DNA of 64,000 nt, from the NCBI GenBank assembly GCA_037176725.1, contig JAZBRS010000075.1, forward strand, positions 76,014,001-76,078,000, written 5' to 3'. Below, piece by piece: positions 48,174 to 60,111 of this stretch. The translations under genes and the position numbers were made by a program. Numbering within the stretch: position 1 is the first letter of the stretch; every line of letters starts with the position of its first letter. This DNA comes from Posidonia oceanica. Its lineage: Eukaryota; Streptophyta; Magnoliopsida; Alismatales; Posidoniaceae. The notes beneath the pieces are model-generated. The model was not told the origin of the DNA, searched no databases, and worked only from the letters and a program-made list of their open reading frames with translations.

Positions 48174-51100
48174 CTAGGGTATGATCATTCTTCGATTCTT
48201 CACTTGCGGGCGCTTGCCTTCATCAGCGTGTGGGTCGTATCCAAGACCCTCATTGTCTCTTCGTTCTTCCGCCACGATCGGTTCAGCGATTCCCTGGCCG
48301 TATCGCCCGAGCGGCGTCCCCTTGACGTAGCCCCACCTGTGACAGACGTTCTCGACCATCTGAACAGGGTTGTTGTGAACGGCCAAGGAGTTGACACGTT
48401 CAAGATCTGGTAAAAAGTTAACCGGTTCGCACCGATTAACGCGGTATAAAGCGTTCGAGAGTTCAGGGTCAAAAGGGACAGTCCACGAAGAGACAGAGGA
48501 AATCGCCTCGATCCGCTCCTTCTCAAAATTCTCTGCCATGACAACGATGACATCGTCACCTCGGCGGAACTTGATCATGCGATGGAGGGTCGAGGGGGTG
48601 ACCTGATGCTTGTGGAGCCAAGGGCACCCAAGCAGAAAGTTGAAGTTAGGCTCCAAGTCGACGACGTAGAATTCCACATCGAATGTGACCGGACCAATGA
48701 TAAGAGGAATAATCAGAATCCCTAGAGCGTCATGGTGGGTATTATCAAAAGCTGTCATTCCCTTTACAGCCGGAGTAATGTCCTCGACCTTGAATCCGAG
48801 CTTAGTTGCTGTTCGCAAGGGACAGACATTAAGGCCTGACCCATTATCGACCAGCGCAAGGGGAATGCGAAAGTTCTTGAATTGTACCGTGACGAACAAG
48901 GGTTGGTTATGATTAATCCCCGCCGGAGGCAACTCATCACTCGTGAAAGTGATGACCTGGGGTTCTGCGATCATTCTAACCATGCTTTCCAAGGCGGCAG
49001 GTTCTATGGTTTGGGACACATGGGCGACTTGGAACACGCGAAGAAAAGCCTCACGGTGTTCGGCAGAAGTGTGTATCAGGTCCCAAATGGATATGTCGGC
49101 TTTAACCTTTTTGAGTTGGGAAGTAATGTCGGCCTTGGGCTGGCCCTTCTTGGCGATAGGGAGTGTGGCTTTGGGGACAGGTTCAGCTATGGTGGATTCA
49201 AGGGGTTGGCCTGGGGGTGATAGGGTTGTAGGCTGGCCTAAGGGAAGAGGTGTTGCAGGTTCTGGATGACTAGGTCTAGCCACTAGTGCTGGGGGTTTGT
49301 AGACCCTCCCTGATCGCGTCACTTCTGCACACATTTCTATGGCGTAGCTGTAAGGTACGCGATGGGTATCCCGGGTTAGGTTAATAACCACGGGAGCACG
49401 TGCAGCGAGCACGAGAGGGGCTACAGGGGGGTCTATTGGTTGAGGAGGGCATGGATAAAAGGATTGCTGGGAAGGCAAACGGGGTGGGGACTGAGGTCTT
49501 GCTAACGGGTGCACAGGAGACCCTAGCTGAGGTCTGGCTAGGAGATGTATTGGGGATACTGGCTGCGGGTTACCTAGCAGGTGTATCGGGGCTTGAGCCC
49601 GAGAAAGCATGGTGGCTGGTGCAGAAGAACGCTCTGGCCTGGTGCACGGTCGGATCATATGAACGCCCAACTCGGAGCCGGCGACAGCAGCAAGATAAAG
49701 AGAGACCGGAAAGGGAGTAGAAACATCATGGATAAGCTCGGAAGGATCTACCACAAATGTGGGAGATCCAGAAGGAAACAAGGAGTGGATTCTTGAGGTC
49801 CCTGCGCCTCCTGAATAGGAGTGCTCCGGCAGGGCCTGGCGAACAATATTAGCTGGGGTAGATGCTGATGCAGATGCATGAGATGGTGTAGAAGTGGATG
49901 CCTCGTGCGTGTCGATCACAATCGTTCCTGATTCGATCAAATCCTGGATAGCATTCCGGAGAGTGAAGCAATTATCAGTCGAATGCCTGACGCTTCGATG
50001 AAAATCGTAGAAAAGGTTCGTCTTAAACCAATGCGGTAGTGGGTTTGGTGGTGGGCGAACCTCCGGAAACTTCAGGAGCGACGCAACCTTCGGGAGGACG
50101 GCGGTGAGCGGTTCCACCAGTGGGGTGAACTTCCGCTTCTCTACGGGTGGCCGTCTCGGCCTCTGGAATTGTCCTTGCTGAATCGATGCGGCAGGATAGA
50201 CCAGTCGAGCGGTGGTAGTGATTTGTGGTGTGGGGTGTGTCCTAGGTGCAGGTGCGTAATAGATCTGAGGAAGGGTAGACCGGGATGCCAGACGAACAGG
50301 CGCAGCAGGGGAATCGTCGTACGCAACAACGGGCTTTGGCGGATCCTTTCTCTTGGGACGATTGTTGTTGATGCCGTTGTTGTTGTTGATGGCGCTGCTG
50401 GTGCTACTGTTACTGCTGGCGGGGGCCTGCCTGGCAAGCACAGAGAGTGCGGGGAAGTTGCCACTCCGCAACGAACTCTCTACGTGAGTGCCAGCTCGGA
50501 TCAATGCAGTGAAGGTTGTGACAGGTTGGATGCTAAGCAAAGCTCCAGTGGACGGCTGTGCCCCTTTTATAATGATCTCGATAGACTCCTCGTCAGAGGG
50601 CCTATCTCGAACTTGAGAGGTAAGGGCACGCCAACGGCCGACGTACTCCCCGAACGGCTCGCCCGGATTCTGCTTGGTTGCGATCAGGTCTGCGCGCTTT
50701 GGGACCAGATCGAGGTTGAAGGAATATTGTTCCAAGAACGCTTGGCTTAGGTCATTCCATGTCCTGATTGTAGCCATGTCAAGTGAGGTGAACCACTTAA
50801 GGGCTGGACCGGACAAACTCTTTTGGAACAGGCGGATCAGCAACCTCTCGTCAGCCTGAAGCTGGGCGAGATCACCGCAGTACGCCTTCAGATGGGCTAT
50901 AGGCCAGCCCCTACCATCATACTTCTCAAAGTTCAGGATTTTGAACTTTAGGGGGAGTACCGCTTCTAGGAAACAGCAGAGGTCTCAGAACTGGTAGGTC
51001 TGGTGGTCTGTGCCCTGCACTAGACGCAGTGCTTTCTCCAGAACATCCATCCTGTTGTTGATGGGGTCTGGAATGGCTGCCACAATTGATGGGGCAGCAG

Positions 51101-52013
51101 GGGCAGGGACCATGTATGCCGATTGGGTCGCACCGAGGTGCTCCTCCGGATCTACCATCACATCGCCTGGTGACGCAAGGTGATGGCTGGCATACCCGTG
51201 CTGTGGTGGAGTGCAAGGGGGGATGCATGTGGAATTCTGAACCTGATGCAAAGGGGGAGGATAGATGGTATGCTGTGCGGTGGGTGCAGAATGCTGGAGC
51301 AACAGCGGCCGCACCGGTGCGGTGCCGGGGTGCGGGCCTGTGAGATACTGTGCTCCCACCAGTCCGAATGACTGACCACCAGGTGGCGGAGGTGCATGCT
51401 GTGTGTGGTGCGGTGCAGATGCAAGAGGCGGGATACATGCCCCCATCGCCGGAACTGTGAGCAGTTGAGACGACGGTGTAGGCGGAAGTGTAGAGTGCAA
51501 TGCATGATGTGCGAGAGCAGGCCGCACAGGAACCTCAGGACCAACAGGAAGGGAAGAAGGGCGGACTGATAGAGCCATACCCTGCAGCCGCTGGATAGTG
51601 TCCATCAGATGCTGGTACTGCTCTTCAGGTGTCCCATCGGTGGGAACACTGAATTACAGTGCCGGCGAGGGGCCAGAGCCAAGAGATTCAGACTGTCCGG
51701 GAGATTGGAGTCCTAGGGCGAGAGTCGCCGTAGCAGTAGAAGGGGTGTCAAAAGCGACAAATCCCTGAGAAGGTGGGGTCAGAGGCGCCTCCGGAATACG
51801 AGAATTGGTCATCAAGATGGACTCGGCGACCGGATCAGGAGGAGCGAGCGTCTGCCACTGTCCCACAACAAACTGGGGTGCCCCAGACGACAGAGAGGGA
51901 AATCCTGGTGTCACAGGGGGCACAGAGGGGTTAGAAACGGGAGTCGGAGGGATCGGAGCGGAAACCACCTCCGAGGCAAGAGTAAGCGGGGGTTCGACGG
52001 TGCGCTGGGCCAT
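48174..52013 (-). pseudogene. gag and aspartic protease, two in-frame stops
   Basis: Gag coats and packages the RNA; the protease cuts the polyprotein. The first in-frame ATG is at 52013 (MAQRTVEPP); the frame is open further upstream, so the start is uncertain. The N-terminal third is Pro/Ser-rich. A TAA at 51654-51656 and a TGA at 50985-50987 break it. The gag core follows (LKFKILNFEKYDG, LIRLFQKSLSGPALKWF, WNDLSQAFLEQY, GEPFGEYVGRWR; about 50940-50600). A knuckle-like segment lacking the first Cys lies at about 50027 (YDFHRSVRHSTDNC). The protease has LVDNGSGLNV with Asp at about 48848 and LLGCPWLHKH near 48620. A Gly-rich G-patch-like end (GYVKGTPLGRYGQGI) precedes the TAG at 48174. Confidence 0.87.
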
Positions 52014-53324
52014 TGCTGACCGAGAGCGAGTCAAAATGGGACTGCGATAAGTGAAAAACGGACAGACCCTACGAGGAGCTATGCTCGCAAAGGCGAGTAG
52101 CTCAGAAAGAGATGGTCGAGCATAGGTGTCTCAGCAGAGGTGTCAGCAAGGGGAGGAACCCGAGCTCCAGCTAAGGAAATCGCTTACTGAACTCTGTTAA
52201 GGACACAATAGAAAACTGGGATTAGGAACAGAAAATGAGATGCGAATGCACTAAGTCATGGCATGAATGACATGTATGCTCTCTAGCATGCTCTCTCTCA
52301 CCAATCTAGTGTTTCCTAGCAGGTAGTCTACTCCGGATACCCACAAGTGTACGGGTCACCGACTCAGGTTAGAAAAGTAGGTCCCCTGTCTAACTCCCGG
52401 CCCAAAGCTCAGGTAATAACAGGGTGGTGCGTTGGTGGCCTCAACCTCGCCTAAGCGTAGGAAGTACCCTCCACTAGCACCGACACGACCCCTAACAAGG
52501 GGGGACAGACCGACCGACTCACGCCATGCCAAAGCATCAGAGTGAGAGGCCGGAACCATCCTTCGCAGACTGATAGGTGGACTGAGATGAGAAGATGCAT
52601 GCCCTATATGATGCTTCATGTAAATGATTAAAGTCTTTTATCTTGCGTATTTTATTAACTCCAGGAGGGTGCAAGTGTGTTGATGGCTCTAGTTAACCCT
52701 ATATCTTATTTTTACTTGCTATTTTTAATTAACCACAGGAAAAGCAATCAGTCTCTACTATCCTAGGCATGGCATATGCAAAAGGGAAGAAAATCAACCA
52801 AATATGGCAGGCAACAACATACAACAGAGCAAAAAGCAAGTGCATGGCATGTGCGAGTGTTTGTGAGCACGATAGTGAAGGGAAAGCATTCATCATGTCA
52901 CAAGGCATATATACAGAGCATGTGCGTGCGTGGTGACATAGCAAATGTGTAAAAGAAAGCATTCATCATTCAAAAAGCATGTAATGTTGCCAAACAAGTA
53001 TGTAGACATGCATTGTGTAGGAAATAAAGCAATAACAAGTAAGCAAGATAAAGTAGGTAAAGACAGGTAAGTTGTAAAGCAAATAAGAGCAGAAGCAAGG
53101 AAGTAGGCAAGTAAACAAGCAAATTAGACAAAGCAGAGCAAGATAGATCAAAAACCAAGGCAAAAGCAGCCGAGGGGGGGTGTAAAACTTAAGCAAGGTA
53201 ACCATGAGGCGACTTGCTAGGAGTTTGCACAGAAGAGCGACCAAAACAGGCAAAGAGGCAAAAAAAGGCAAGCAGAACTGCGAAAGCGGCGAGCAAAAGC
53301 CAAAACGAAAGCCGGAGTCTGGTT
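52014..53324 (-). other. 5' leader of the Tat/Ogre-like element
   Basis: 1.3 kb between PBS and gag. Ogre elements often have an extra ORF here; none with recognisable homology is present. AT-rich, with AAGCAAGTAA-like runs at 53020-53120 and GGTCACCGACTC near 52355. Packaging signals are expected here but not identifiable. Confidence 0.55.
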
Positions 53325-53342
53325 TCCCCAGTGGAGTCGCCA
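53325..53342 (-). promoter_or_regulatory. Primer-binding site
   Basis: Minus strand TGGCGACTCCACTGGGGA, one base after the 5' LTR end (53344). This matches the PBS type of Tat/Ogre elements, reported as complementary to an arginine tRNA 3' end. It primes minus-strand DNA synthesis. Confidence 0.8.
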
Positions 53343-53343
53343 C

Positions 53344-56300
53344 TGTAGTAATCCCGGTGTTTAGATCGTCCATGCACACTGCCAAAGCTCACGTGCACCG
53401 ATCAGAATTAGGCTCACTATTAGCGGCTATGTCCGAGAAGGAAGACTTAACTCGAAAACATTTAAAGAAAGGAAAAAGGAGAAAAAAAGAAGAAGATAAG
53501 ACAAAATCGGAGTCGCCACCAAGTCTATTAGATCGGGAGACAAGGAAAACCGGGGAAATGCGTGAATAATCACGCAAAACCAAGCAAAAGATGCAATGCA
53601 AGGCAATGCAGAAGAAATGGGATGCAAATGAATGCAAATGATGTGACTCGCGCCTAGGATAAGGGCGATATGGTCATTGCGGGCCAAGAGAGAGGGCAAG
53701 GACTTCTGTTACGTGCAGGGAAGGTGTTAGGCACCCCCAACACGCCCGAGAATCGGTCTTTCTAGGCTTACGCTCGCATACGCAGGGAAATGCAGACTTT
53801 GAATGCCTAAATGCCAATGAATGCCTATCTAAATGCTCAAAGGTGTGCTCTAAGTGAGGAAATGCAATGCAGAAAAGTAAACGTGCAATCTAAGTGCTCA
53901 GCAACGCTGTCTGTGTTCCGAACCGGGTGGAACGTGGCTTGTGAGAACTCCAGGCAGTAAGCATCACTGCCCTATATGCAAATGCAGGCGATAAAACAAA
54001 AAAGCGGTGAAAATAGGCAATACGGGCGACATGCAAGAGGAAACAACGTAAAACACGTAAAACGGTGCGAAAAACGAAGCCGACATGCAAAACGATGCGA
54101 GAAACGAAGCAAGAACGTAAAACAGTGGGAGAAACAAAGCAAGAACATAAAACAGCACGAAAAACAAAGTCGGCATGCAGAACGGTGCAAGAAACAAGTG
54201 AGGCACGCAAGACGGTGCAAGAAACAAAGCGAGCACGCAAAACGGTGCAAAAACAAAGCTGGCATGCAAAACGGTGCGAGAAAACAAAGCGGCATGCAAA
54301 ACGGTGCCAGGAAACAAAGCGGCACGCAAAACGGTGCAAGAAAACAAAGCGGCACACAAAACGGTGCAAAAAACAAAGCGGCACGCGAAACAGTGCAAGA
54401 AACAAAGCAGCACGCAAAACGGTGCGAGAAACAGGGCTGGGCATGAAAAACGGTGTAAGAAAACAAGCAGCACGCGAAACGGTGCAAGGAAACAAAGCGG
54501 CACGCAAAACGGTGCAAGAAAACAAAGTGGCACGCGAAACGGTGCAAGAAACGAAGCGGGGCACGCAAAACGGTGTAAAAAACAAAGCGGCACGTGAAAC
54601 GGTGCAAGAAACAAAGTGGCACGCAAAACGGTGCGAGAAACAGGGCTGGGCACGCAAAACGGTGCAAGAAAACAAGTGGCACACGAAACGATGCAAGAAA
54701 ACAAAGCGGCACGCAAAACGGTGTGAGAAAACAAAGTGGCACGCGAAACAGTGTAAGAAAACAAAGCGGCACGCAAGACGGTGCAAGGAAACAAAGCGGC
54801 ATGCAAAACGGTGCAAGAAAACAAAGCGGCATGCAAAACGGTGCAAGGAAACAAAGCGGCACGCAAAATGGTGCAAGAAAACAAAGCGGCACGCAAAACG
54901 GTGCGAGAAACAGGACTAAAAAGAGCGTGCAAATGCCATGCAATGCGAATGATATGCAAAAGATGCCGCCGAAGTTCAGGAGGACTTACCTTGGAAGTCT
55001 GACGCCTGATCTGAAATCTGATTGGTCCATGCGGAAGAACGCTCTGCTAGGGTCGCCCAGGTAGCTTACTGGAGAAGGTCCAACGGCCGGATCTGAAGAT
55101 ATCCACACTTCAAGGCAGGAGGCCAGAATAGGGGAGAAGATAAGATCTAAGTGTAAAAGGGACCTAAGGGGTGTGCAAAACAGGTCCTCCCGTGTAAACG
55201 GGAGCTAAGAATGCCTGAGCGTGTGCAAGGGATGCCGGATGCAAGGATGCAATGCGTGCAGAATGCAAGAAGAGACTGAAGGATGATTTTTCAGAAAAAA
55301 AAAGGGGACTTACATGCAATTTTGAAAAAGACGGGGGTCTGAATGCAATTTTACAAAATGCGGGGTTCAAAATGCAATTTTCAGGGTAGCCATGCATCAG
55401 GACAGGTTTCGAAGTCGAATGGTAAGTCGACATGCAAATTTGAAATCAACAGGGTTTAAAATGTAATTTTTCCAGCAAAACAGGGGTCAGAGTGGTCTGG
55501 AATGCAAACAGGGGCCTATGTGCAGTTTTTCAAACATTCAGAGTCTAAAATGCAATTTGATAAGGAAACTATGTATTTAAATACATACTGTGAGCATGTA
55601 GAGGACCTATATGCAATTTTCAAGTCATGCAGGGTCAAAAATGCAATTTTATAAGCAAAATATGCATTTAAATGTATGCTGTGCATCATGAAGGACCTAT
55701 ATGCAAAAATCAGATAATGTGAGGGAAGATAATGCAATGCAGTAAGAAAAAAAGACAAATAAAACCCAAGTTAACAGATCAGAGGATTAAATTGCAAATA
55801 AGAAAAGCAACAGGGACCAGAAATGCAATATAACAAGGTAAAATACGTGCATTTAAATCAGATTAATATCAGGAGGACTAACATGCAATTAATTGATTTT
55901 TGGGTTTTTTCCATGCAATTTCATATGATTTTAATTCAGAATTAAATGAGTTTTAAACAGAGGCAGGACCTAAATGCAACAAACTAAGAACTGAAACCGA
56001 AAATGCAATTTAGCAACAAAATATCATGGCAAAAAAAAATAACGCTACAGTAACTGACCGGCGGCCATGGACACTGTAGCAAATGCTACCAGTGCCCAGG
56101 AACGCCGGAAAAGGGGGGTTGACGCGGCGCAGAGGGGCGGGTGAGCTTCACCGGAGGTAGGCGGACCTCGGAGCTGCGTCGGCGTGGCTTGGTGCTGCCT
56201 GGAGCAGGTCGGAGAGGTCGGAGAAAGCTGTAGACCAGAAGGTGGTCGAACCGGCGATCGACGCATCGTTGTCGCGGTCTGAGGCTACCGGTGGGTTCCT

Positions 56301-59187
56301 GGGAACTGGGTAGACCTCGAGCGGCGGTTGGAAGGCGGTTCTACTCACGAAGCGACGTTTCCAGTCGTGGGCTCGCCGGAGAAGAAGAAGAAGCGGCGGC
56401 GACGACTCGGCGGAGGTGGGGGCGAAACTTAAAACTAAAGGCCGGAAAAGCTAGAGAAGAAGGAAACTAGCTTAGGGGAGAAGAATGGTACCTGTTTTGC
56501 AAGCTAGATCACTCCCCTAACGTCAGCTGATTCAGAGCGCGCCAGCGGAGGTCGTCCAGAGGTTGCAGACGTCGTCGTAGGCCCGGAAGCAATGGAAACC
56601 ACTCAGTGAAGAAGTCCGGTGCTTCCTGGATGTCCGGAGCAAAGCTTCGCGGCCTGGAGAGGAGTTTTGCTTCTGTGGGTGCTCTGTGGGCAGCAGCAGG
56701 TGGAGGTGGGTGTCCTTTGCTCTTGGGGTCAAACAGAGGGCTCCAACGACTTGCTGGAGGATTCGTGAGCGCGCGTGAGTGCTCAGGAGGGCCAGTGGGG
56801 GTCTGTGGAGGAAGTTTGCTGGTGGGTTGATTTCTGGACAGAATAGGTTACAGGTGTTTGAAGTGGAAGGTCCGGTCTGTGGTGGGGATGAAGGCTAAGG
56901 GCTTGGTGGTCTGAGAAGGTGGTGTTTAGGGGAGTTGGATGCTGGAGTTTGGGAAGGAATGGTGGTTAGTGGTGCCGGGAATTTTGGGGAAGGTAGTGTT
57001 GGATTCTGAGGAGGATTTCCGGTGGTATCGGAGGTGTTTCTGGGTTGGTTTTAGGCGTGGAAGGAAGGGCTGTAGTGGTGGTTGTCCAGGTGAGATTGGG
57101 AGCGGAATTGGAAGAGATTTGGAAGGTCTTTGAGGTTCTGGAATGGAGTCGGATCAAGAGGAGGAAGAATGCCGATTTTTCAGAGGAAGAGGGGAGAATT
57201 CTCTCGGTTCTCTCTGGCTGGGGGAGTGCAAGGAAGAAGCCCGGGTTCAGGGCAGTCCCAGGTGTGTTTTAGAGCTGGCTGCTACTGGTTGTTCTCCATT
57301 CTGCTGGTGCGGCCGCAATTGAATGCAAAGGAGGGGTGGCGACAGGCTTCTAACGGCACGGCCACGGCAGGCGGCGCGTGCTGGTCCGGCCTGAGCCGAG
57401 GGTATGCAGGCACGCAAGGACAGCAGGAGAGGACGGTGAGCTGTCGATCTGAGGAGGTTGCTTGCAGAGAAAAAAAAAAAGAAAAATCAGAGTGGAAGGA
57501 AGCGGGAGAGGAAGAAGGAGGGAGGAGGAAGAGAGGAGGCGTGGGCCGGGCTCTGTGCGCGCGGGAGAAAAAGGAAAGAAAAGAAAGAAAGGAGGAGAGG
57601 GGGGACGGGCCGGACCGGGCCCAAGAAAGGGGAAAGAAAAGAAAGAAAGAAAAATAGAAAGAAAGAAAGAAAGGAAGGAGAGTAGGGAGAGAAATAAATT
57701 AGATAAAAATAAAATAAAAATAAAACAAAAATAGGAAAGGTTCTTAGAGTGATTGTGTTTTAAGTTGGGACCTTGATTAAGTTTTTTAATAATTGTTTTT
57801 GATTAATTAGTTGGGTTTAGAGAGATTTAGTTTTGATTAGGGTTTTTAGAGTTTTGTTTATTTTGATTTGTTTTTGATTTTGTTTAAATGTTTGTTAAGT
57901 CTTTTAAGTTGTTTTCTGATTATGTTTTCCTTGTTAAGTACCTGGGATGTTAATTAGGATTTTTTAAAGTTTGTTTTAAACTAATTAGAGTGGGTTTTGG
58001 ATTTTTGATTTTGGTCCTTTTGCTTAAGTCTTTTTGATTTGTTTTTGATTTTTGAGTTCTTTTAATTAATTTCTTTTTTATTAGGTCTTCTTGTTAAGTT
58101 TTTAGTTGGGTGTTTTTGGATTCTTGATTGTTCGTTGTTATTATTATTTTCCCCTTTTTTTTTAATCAGGTTTTTGAGTTGTTCTTTTTATATTTGTTAG
58201 GTTTCTTCTTTTCTCCTTAATTAGTCGTCTTGGTACTTTTTAATTGTTTTCGATTGTTTTTTTCAGTAAGGTTCTTACTTTGACTTGTTTTGATTGCTTT
58301 TTGGTTTTTTTCTTGATTTTACAGCATTTTCTTTTGGTTGGTTTCGCATTTTTTAGTTGCATTCTTGGTTTCCCTTTTTTAGTTGGATTTAGTTAGGCTT
58401 TTGTTTTTTAATTGTTTGGTTAAGTTTTTAATTATTTCTTTTTAGGATTTTGACTTGTTTCTCTTTTGTTTTAGAGTTTTAAAGGTTTTTAAAGGTTTAG
58501 TAAGAGAAGAGAAGAGGAAATTAGAAAGGAGAGGAAAAGGGAGAAATGGAGGAATAAATAGGAAAGAGAGGAGTTGAAGGAAAGTAATTTTTTGAAAATC
58601 AAAGAAAATGGTAAAAATAAGATAAAAATAGGAATAAGATTGAGAACAGATGGAAGCACAAGGGAGGCCCACAGTCAAGTAAAAAAGAGGGAGAAAAGGA
58701 GGTGAAAAGGAGGAGGATAATCAGGAGAGAGAGAGGAGAGAGAAAAGGATAATCCAGGAGAGAGAAAAGGATAATTTGGGGAAAAGGAGGTCTTAGAGGT
58801 TTCGGAAAGGGGTGAAATTTGGTGGGTGTGTAGTCTAGAGTCTCTAGTCTTCGTCCCAGGGTTTTGGTTTGATTTTGAGGAAGTTTTGGAAGGGTTTTGA
58901 GGTGTAGAAAAAGGGTAGTTTTGCCTAAGTTTCCTAGGATTTTTGGGAGTGGTTTTGGTTTGAAATTTTAAGGGCTTTTTGGTGGATTTGCTAAGTTGGG
59001 AAGGGTGAGTTTTCCTATGGTTTTTGGGTAGTTTTTGGGTTCGAGAAAGGGGTGTAATCTTAGGTTGAGTTTGGGCTTGTTTTGAGGGAAAAGAGGAAAG
59101 GAAAGGTGCAGGTTTGGACCTAGATTTTGGTTCAGAAGCCACCAGAAGATTCCAATTGATTCAGCTTGTCAAAATGGGGTGTCAACA
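53344..59187 (-). mobile_element. 5' LTR of the Tat/Ogre-like element
   Basis: 5844 bp with intact TGTAG left edge and TGTCAACA right edge, flanked by TSD GAGAC (59188-59192). Collinear with the 3' LTR throughout: PBS-like block 53509-53519, conserved block near 53730, minisatellite 54050-54915, ATGCAA-rich repeats 55240-56030, GC-rich stretch 56040-57440, purine-rich stretch 57460-57700, T-rich stretch 57740-58480. In stretches compared by eye it differs from the 3' LTR by about 1-2%, mostly C/T or A/G. As the 5' LTR it should hold the promoter; I cannot place a TATA box with confidence. Confidence 0.94.
54050..54915. repeat. 30-bp minisatellite in the 5' LTR
   Basis: About 29 copies, the same number as in the 3' LTR within my counting error, so the array has not changed length since insertion. 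Point differences between the two arrays are again mostly transitions. Open frames of 323-331 codons persist on the minus strand. Confidence 0.93.
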
Positions 59188-59192
59188 GAGAC
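59188..59192. repeat. Target-site duplication of the Tat/Ogre-like element, right copy
   Basis: GAGAC, matching 32178-32182. Confidence 0.92.
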
Positions 59193-59203
59193 ACAACCAG
59201 GTC

Positions 59204-59261
59204 GTTGGACGCAAGCTAGGTCGACGTCCAATGCTGGACGCCAGCACCAGCAGCGTACAAC
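59204..59261. repeat. Hairpin cluster 3 in S2
   Basis: Two 29-bp units, 11-nt loops. Degenerate arms ACGTCCAAT, GCTGGACGC and GCGTACAAC. Lies right beside the insertion point of the 27 kb element. Confidence 0.85.
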
Positions 59262-59430
59262 GTCCTAGGAGGCACAACGCACAAAAGCATGCATAAACAA
59301 GCGAATAATTTAATGGAAGCTTAAGAACATTTGCTGAAGAAGCTAGACATGCTTAAGAACACAGGAGATAGGAAACAAGCAAGATCAGGGCATTATACAA
59401 GTTTTAAAGAACAGAATGAGGAGCCAGGAC

Positions 59431-59488
59431 GTTGGACGCTAGAGCTAGCAGCGTCCAACGTTGGACGCTGAAGGCTCTGGCGTCCAAC
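59431..59488. repeat. Hairpin cluster 4 in S2 (perfect arms)
   Basis: All four 9-nt arms perfect (GTTGGACGC, GCGTCCAAC, GTTGGACGC, GCGTCCAAC). Both loops are 11 nt; the first loop matches the reverse complement of the second at 7 of 11 positions, so the whole 58 bp is close to one large palindrome. Confidence 0.9.
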
Positions 59489-59815
59489 GACCAGAGCATG
59501 CAAACCTACCTGTTCTAAAGGGGGAGCTCAGCTCTACCCCACCTATATGCATGCAAACACATTAAAGGCATGTAAGAACTAACAGGAACATGCTTAGCAA
59601 GCAGTTAAGTTAAGGAAAGCAAAAAAGGATGATCATGCATAAGAGGTGGAAGATTAAGAGCTTTTGCAAAGAGAAGTAAACTACTTAAAAAGATCCTAGC
59701 AAGCCTAAGCATGGTTGCCATAGGGGCCAGGCATCTCTAAGTAGGCATGGATCACAAAATAGCATCAAAAATATGCATGATATGGGCATGGCAACAACTT
59801 ACAGCTAGCAGATAT

Positions 59816-59873
59816 GTTGGACGCTAGGTGAACCAGCGTCCAACGTTGGACGTGGCTCACCCTGGTGTCCAAC
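59816..59873. repeat. Hairpin cluster 5 in S2
   Basis: Two 29-bp units with 11-nt loops. Loop 1 (TAGGTGAACCA) and the reverse complement of loop 2 agree at 7 of 9 positions with a one-base offset. Confidence 0.88.
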
Positions 59874-60054
59874 GTAGGCAGGAGACAGACTGACATCAGA
59901 GCATGCAAGGAGGATTCAAACAAGCATGTAATAAGCTAAAAAGCATGGTACAACATCAGAGAGCATTTAAGGAAGCATATGGCATAGATTTATAGAAAAG
60001 CATGCAGTGATAAAGCATGGAAAGCATCAAAACAAGAGCAAGGCAGAGCAGACC

Positions 60055-60111
60055 GTTGGACGCCGACCTATGCCACGTCCAACGTTGGACGCACTAGCTG
60101 GTGCGTCCAAC
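60055..60111. repeat. Hairpin cluster 6 in S2
   Basis: Two units; loops of 11 and 10 nt. One arm altered (ACGTCCAAC). Confidence 0.87.

Larger units (their letters stand above)
32183..59187 (-). mobile_element. Tat/Ogre-like Ty3/gypsy LTR retrotransposon, 27 kb, defective
   Basis: Near-complete element: LTRs at 32183-38024 (3') and 53344-59187 (5'), 5-bp TSD GAGAC at 32178-32182 and 59188-59192, PBS at 53325-53342 and a purine-rich tract at 38025-38040. Order on the minus strand: gag, protease, RT, RNase H, second RNase H, integrase, plant-mobile-domain ORF. The Tat lineage is indicated by two RNase H domains, integrase at the end of pol, very long LTRs, a TGGCGACTCC PBS and tandem repeats in the 3' UTR. 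Size (27 kb) and LTR length (5.84 kb) are in the Ogre range. gag-pol has seven in-frame stops and two frameshifts. LTRs differ by roughly 1-2% in spot checks, mostly transitions, so insertion was recent. Confidence 0.95.

Noticed and set aside
52966..53385. 139-codon minus-strand frame across the 5' LTR edge and leader as an Ogre ORF1
   Set aside because: It spans the PBS and LTR boundary, is a Leu/Phe/Cys-rich low-complexity frame and shows no resemblance to a known ORF1.
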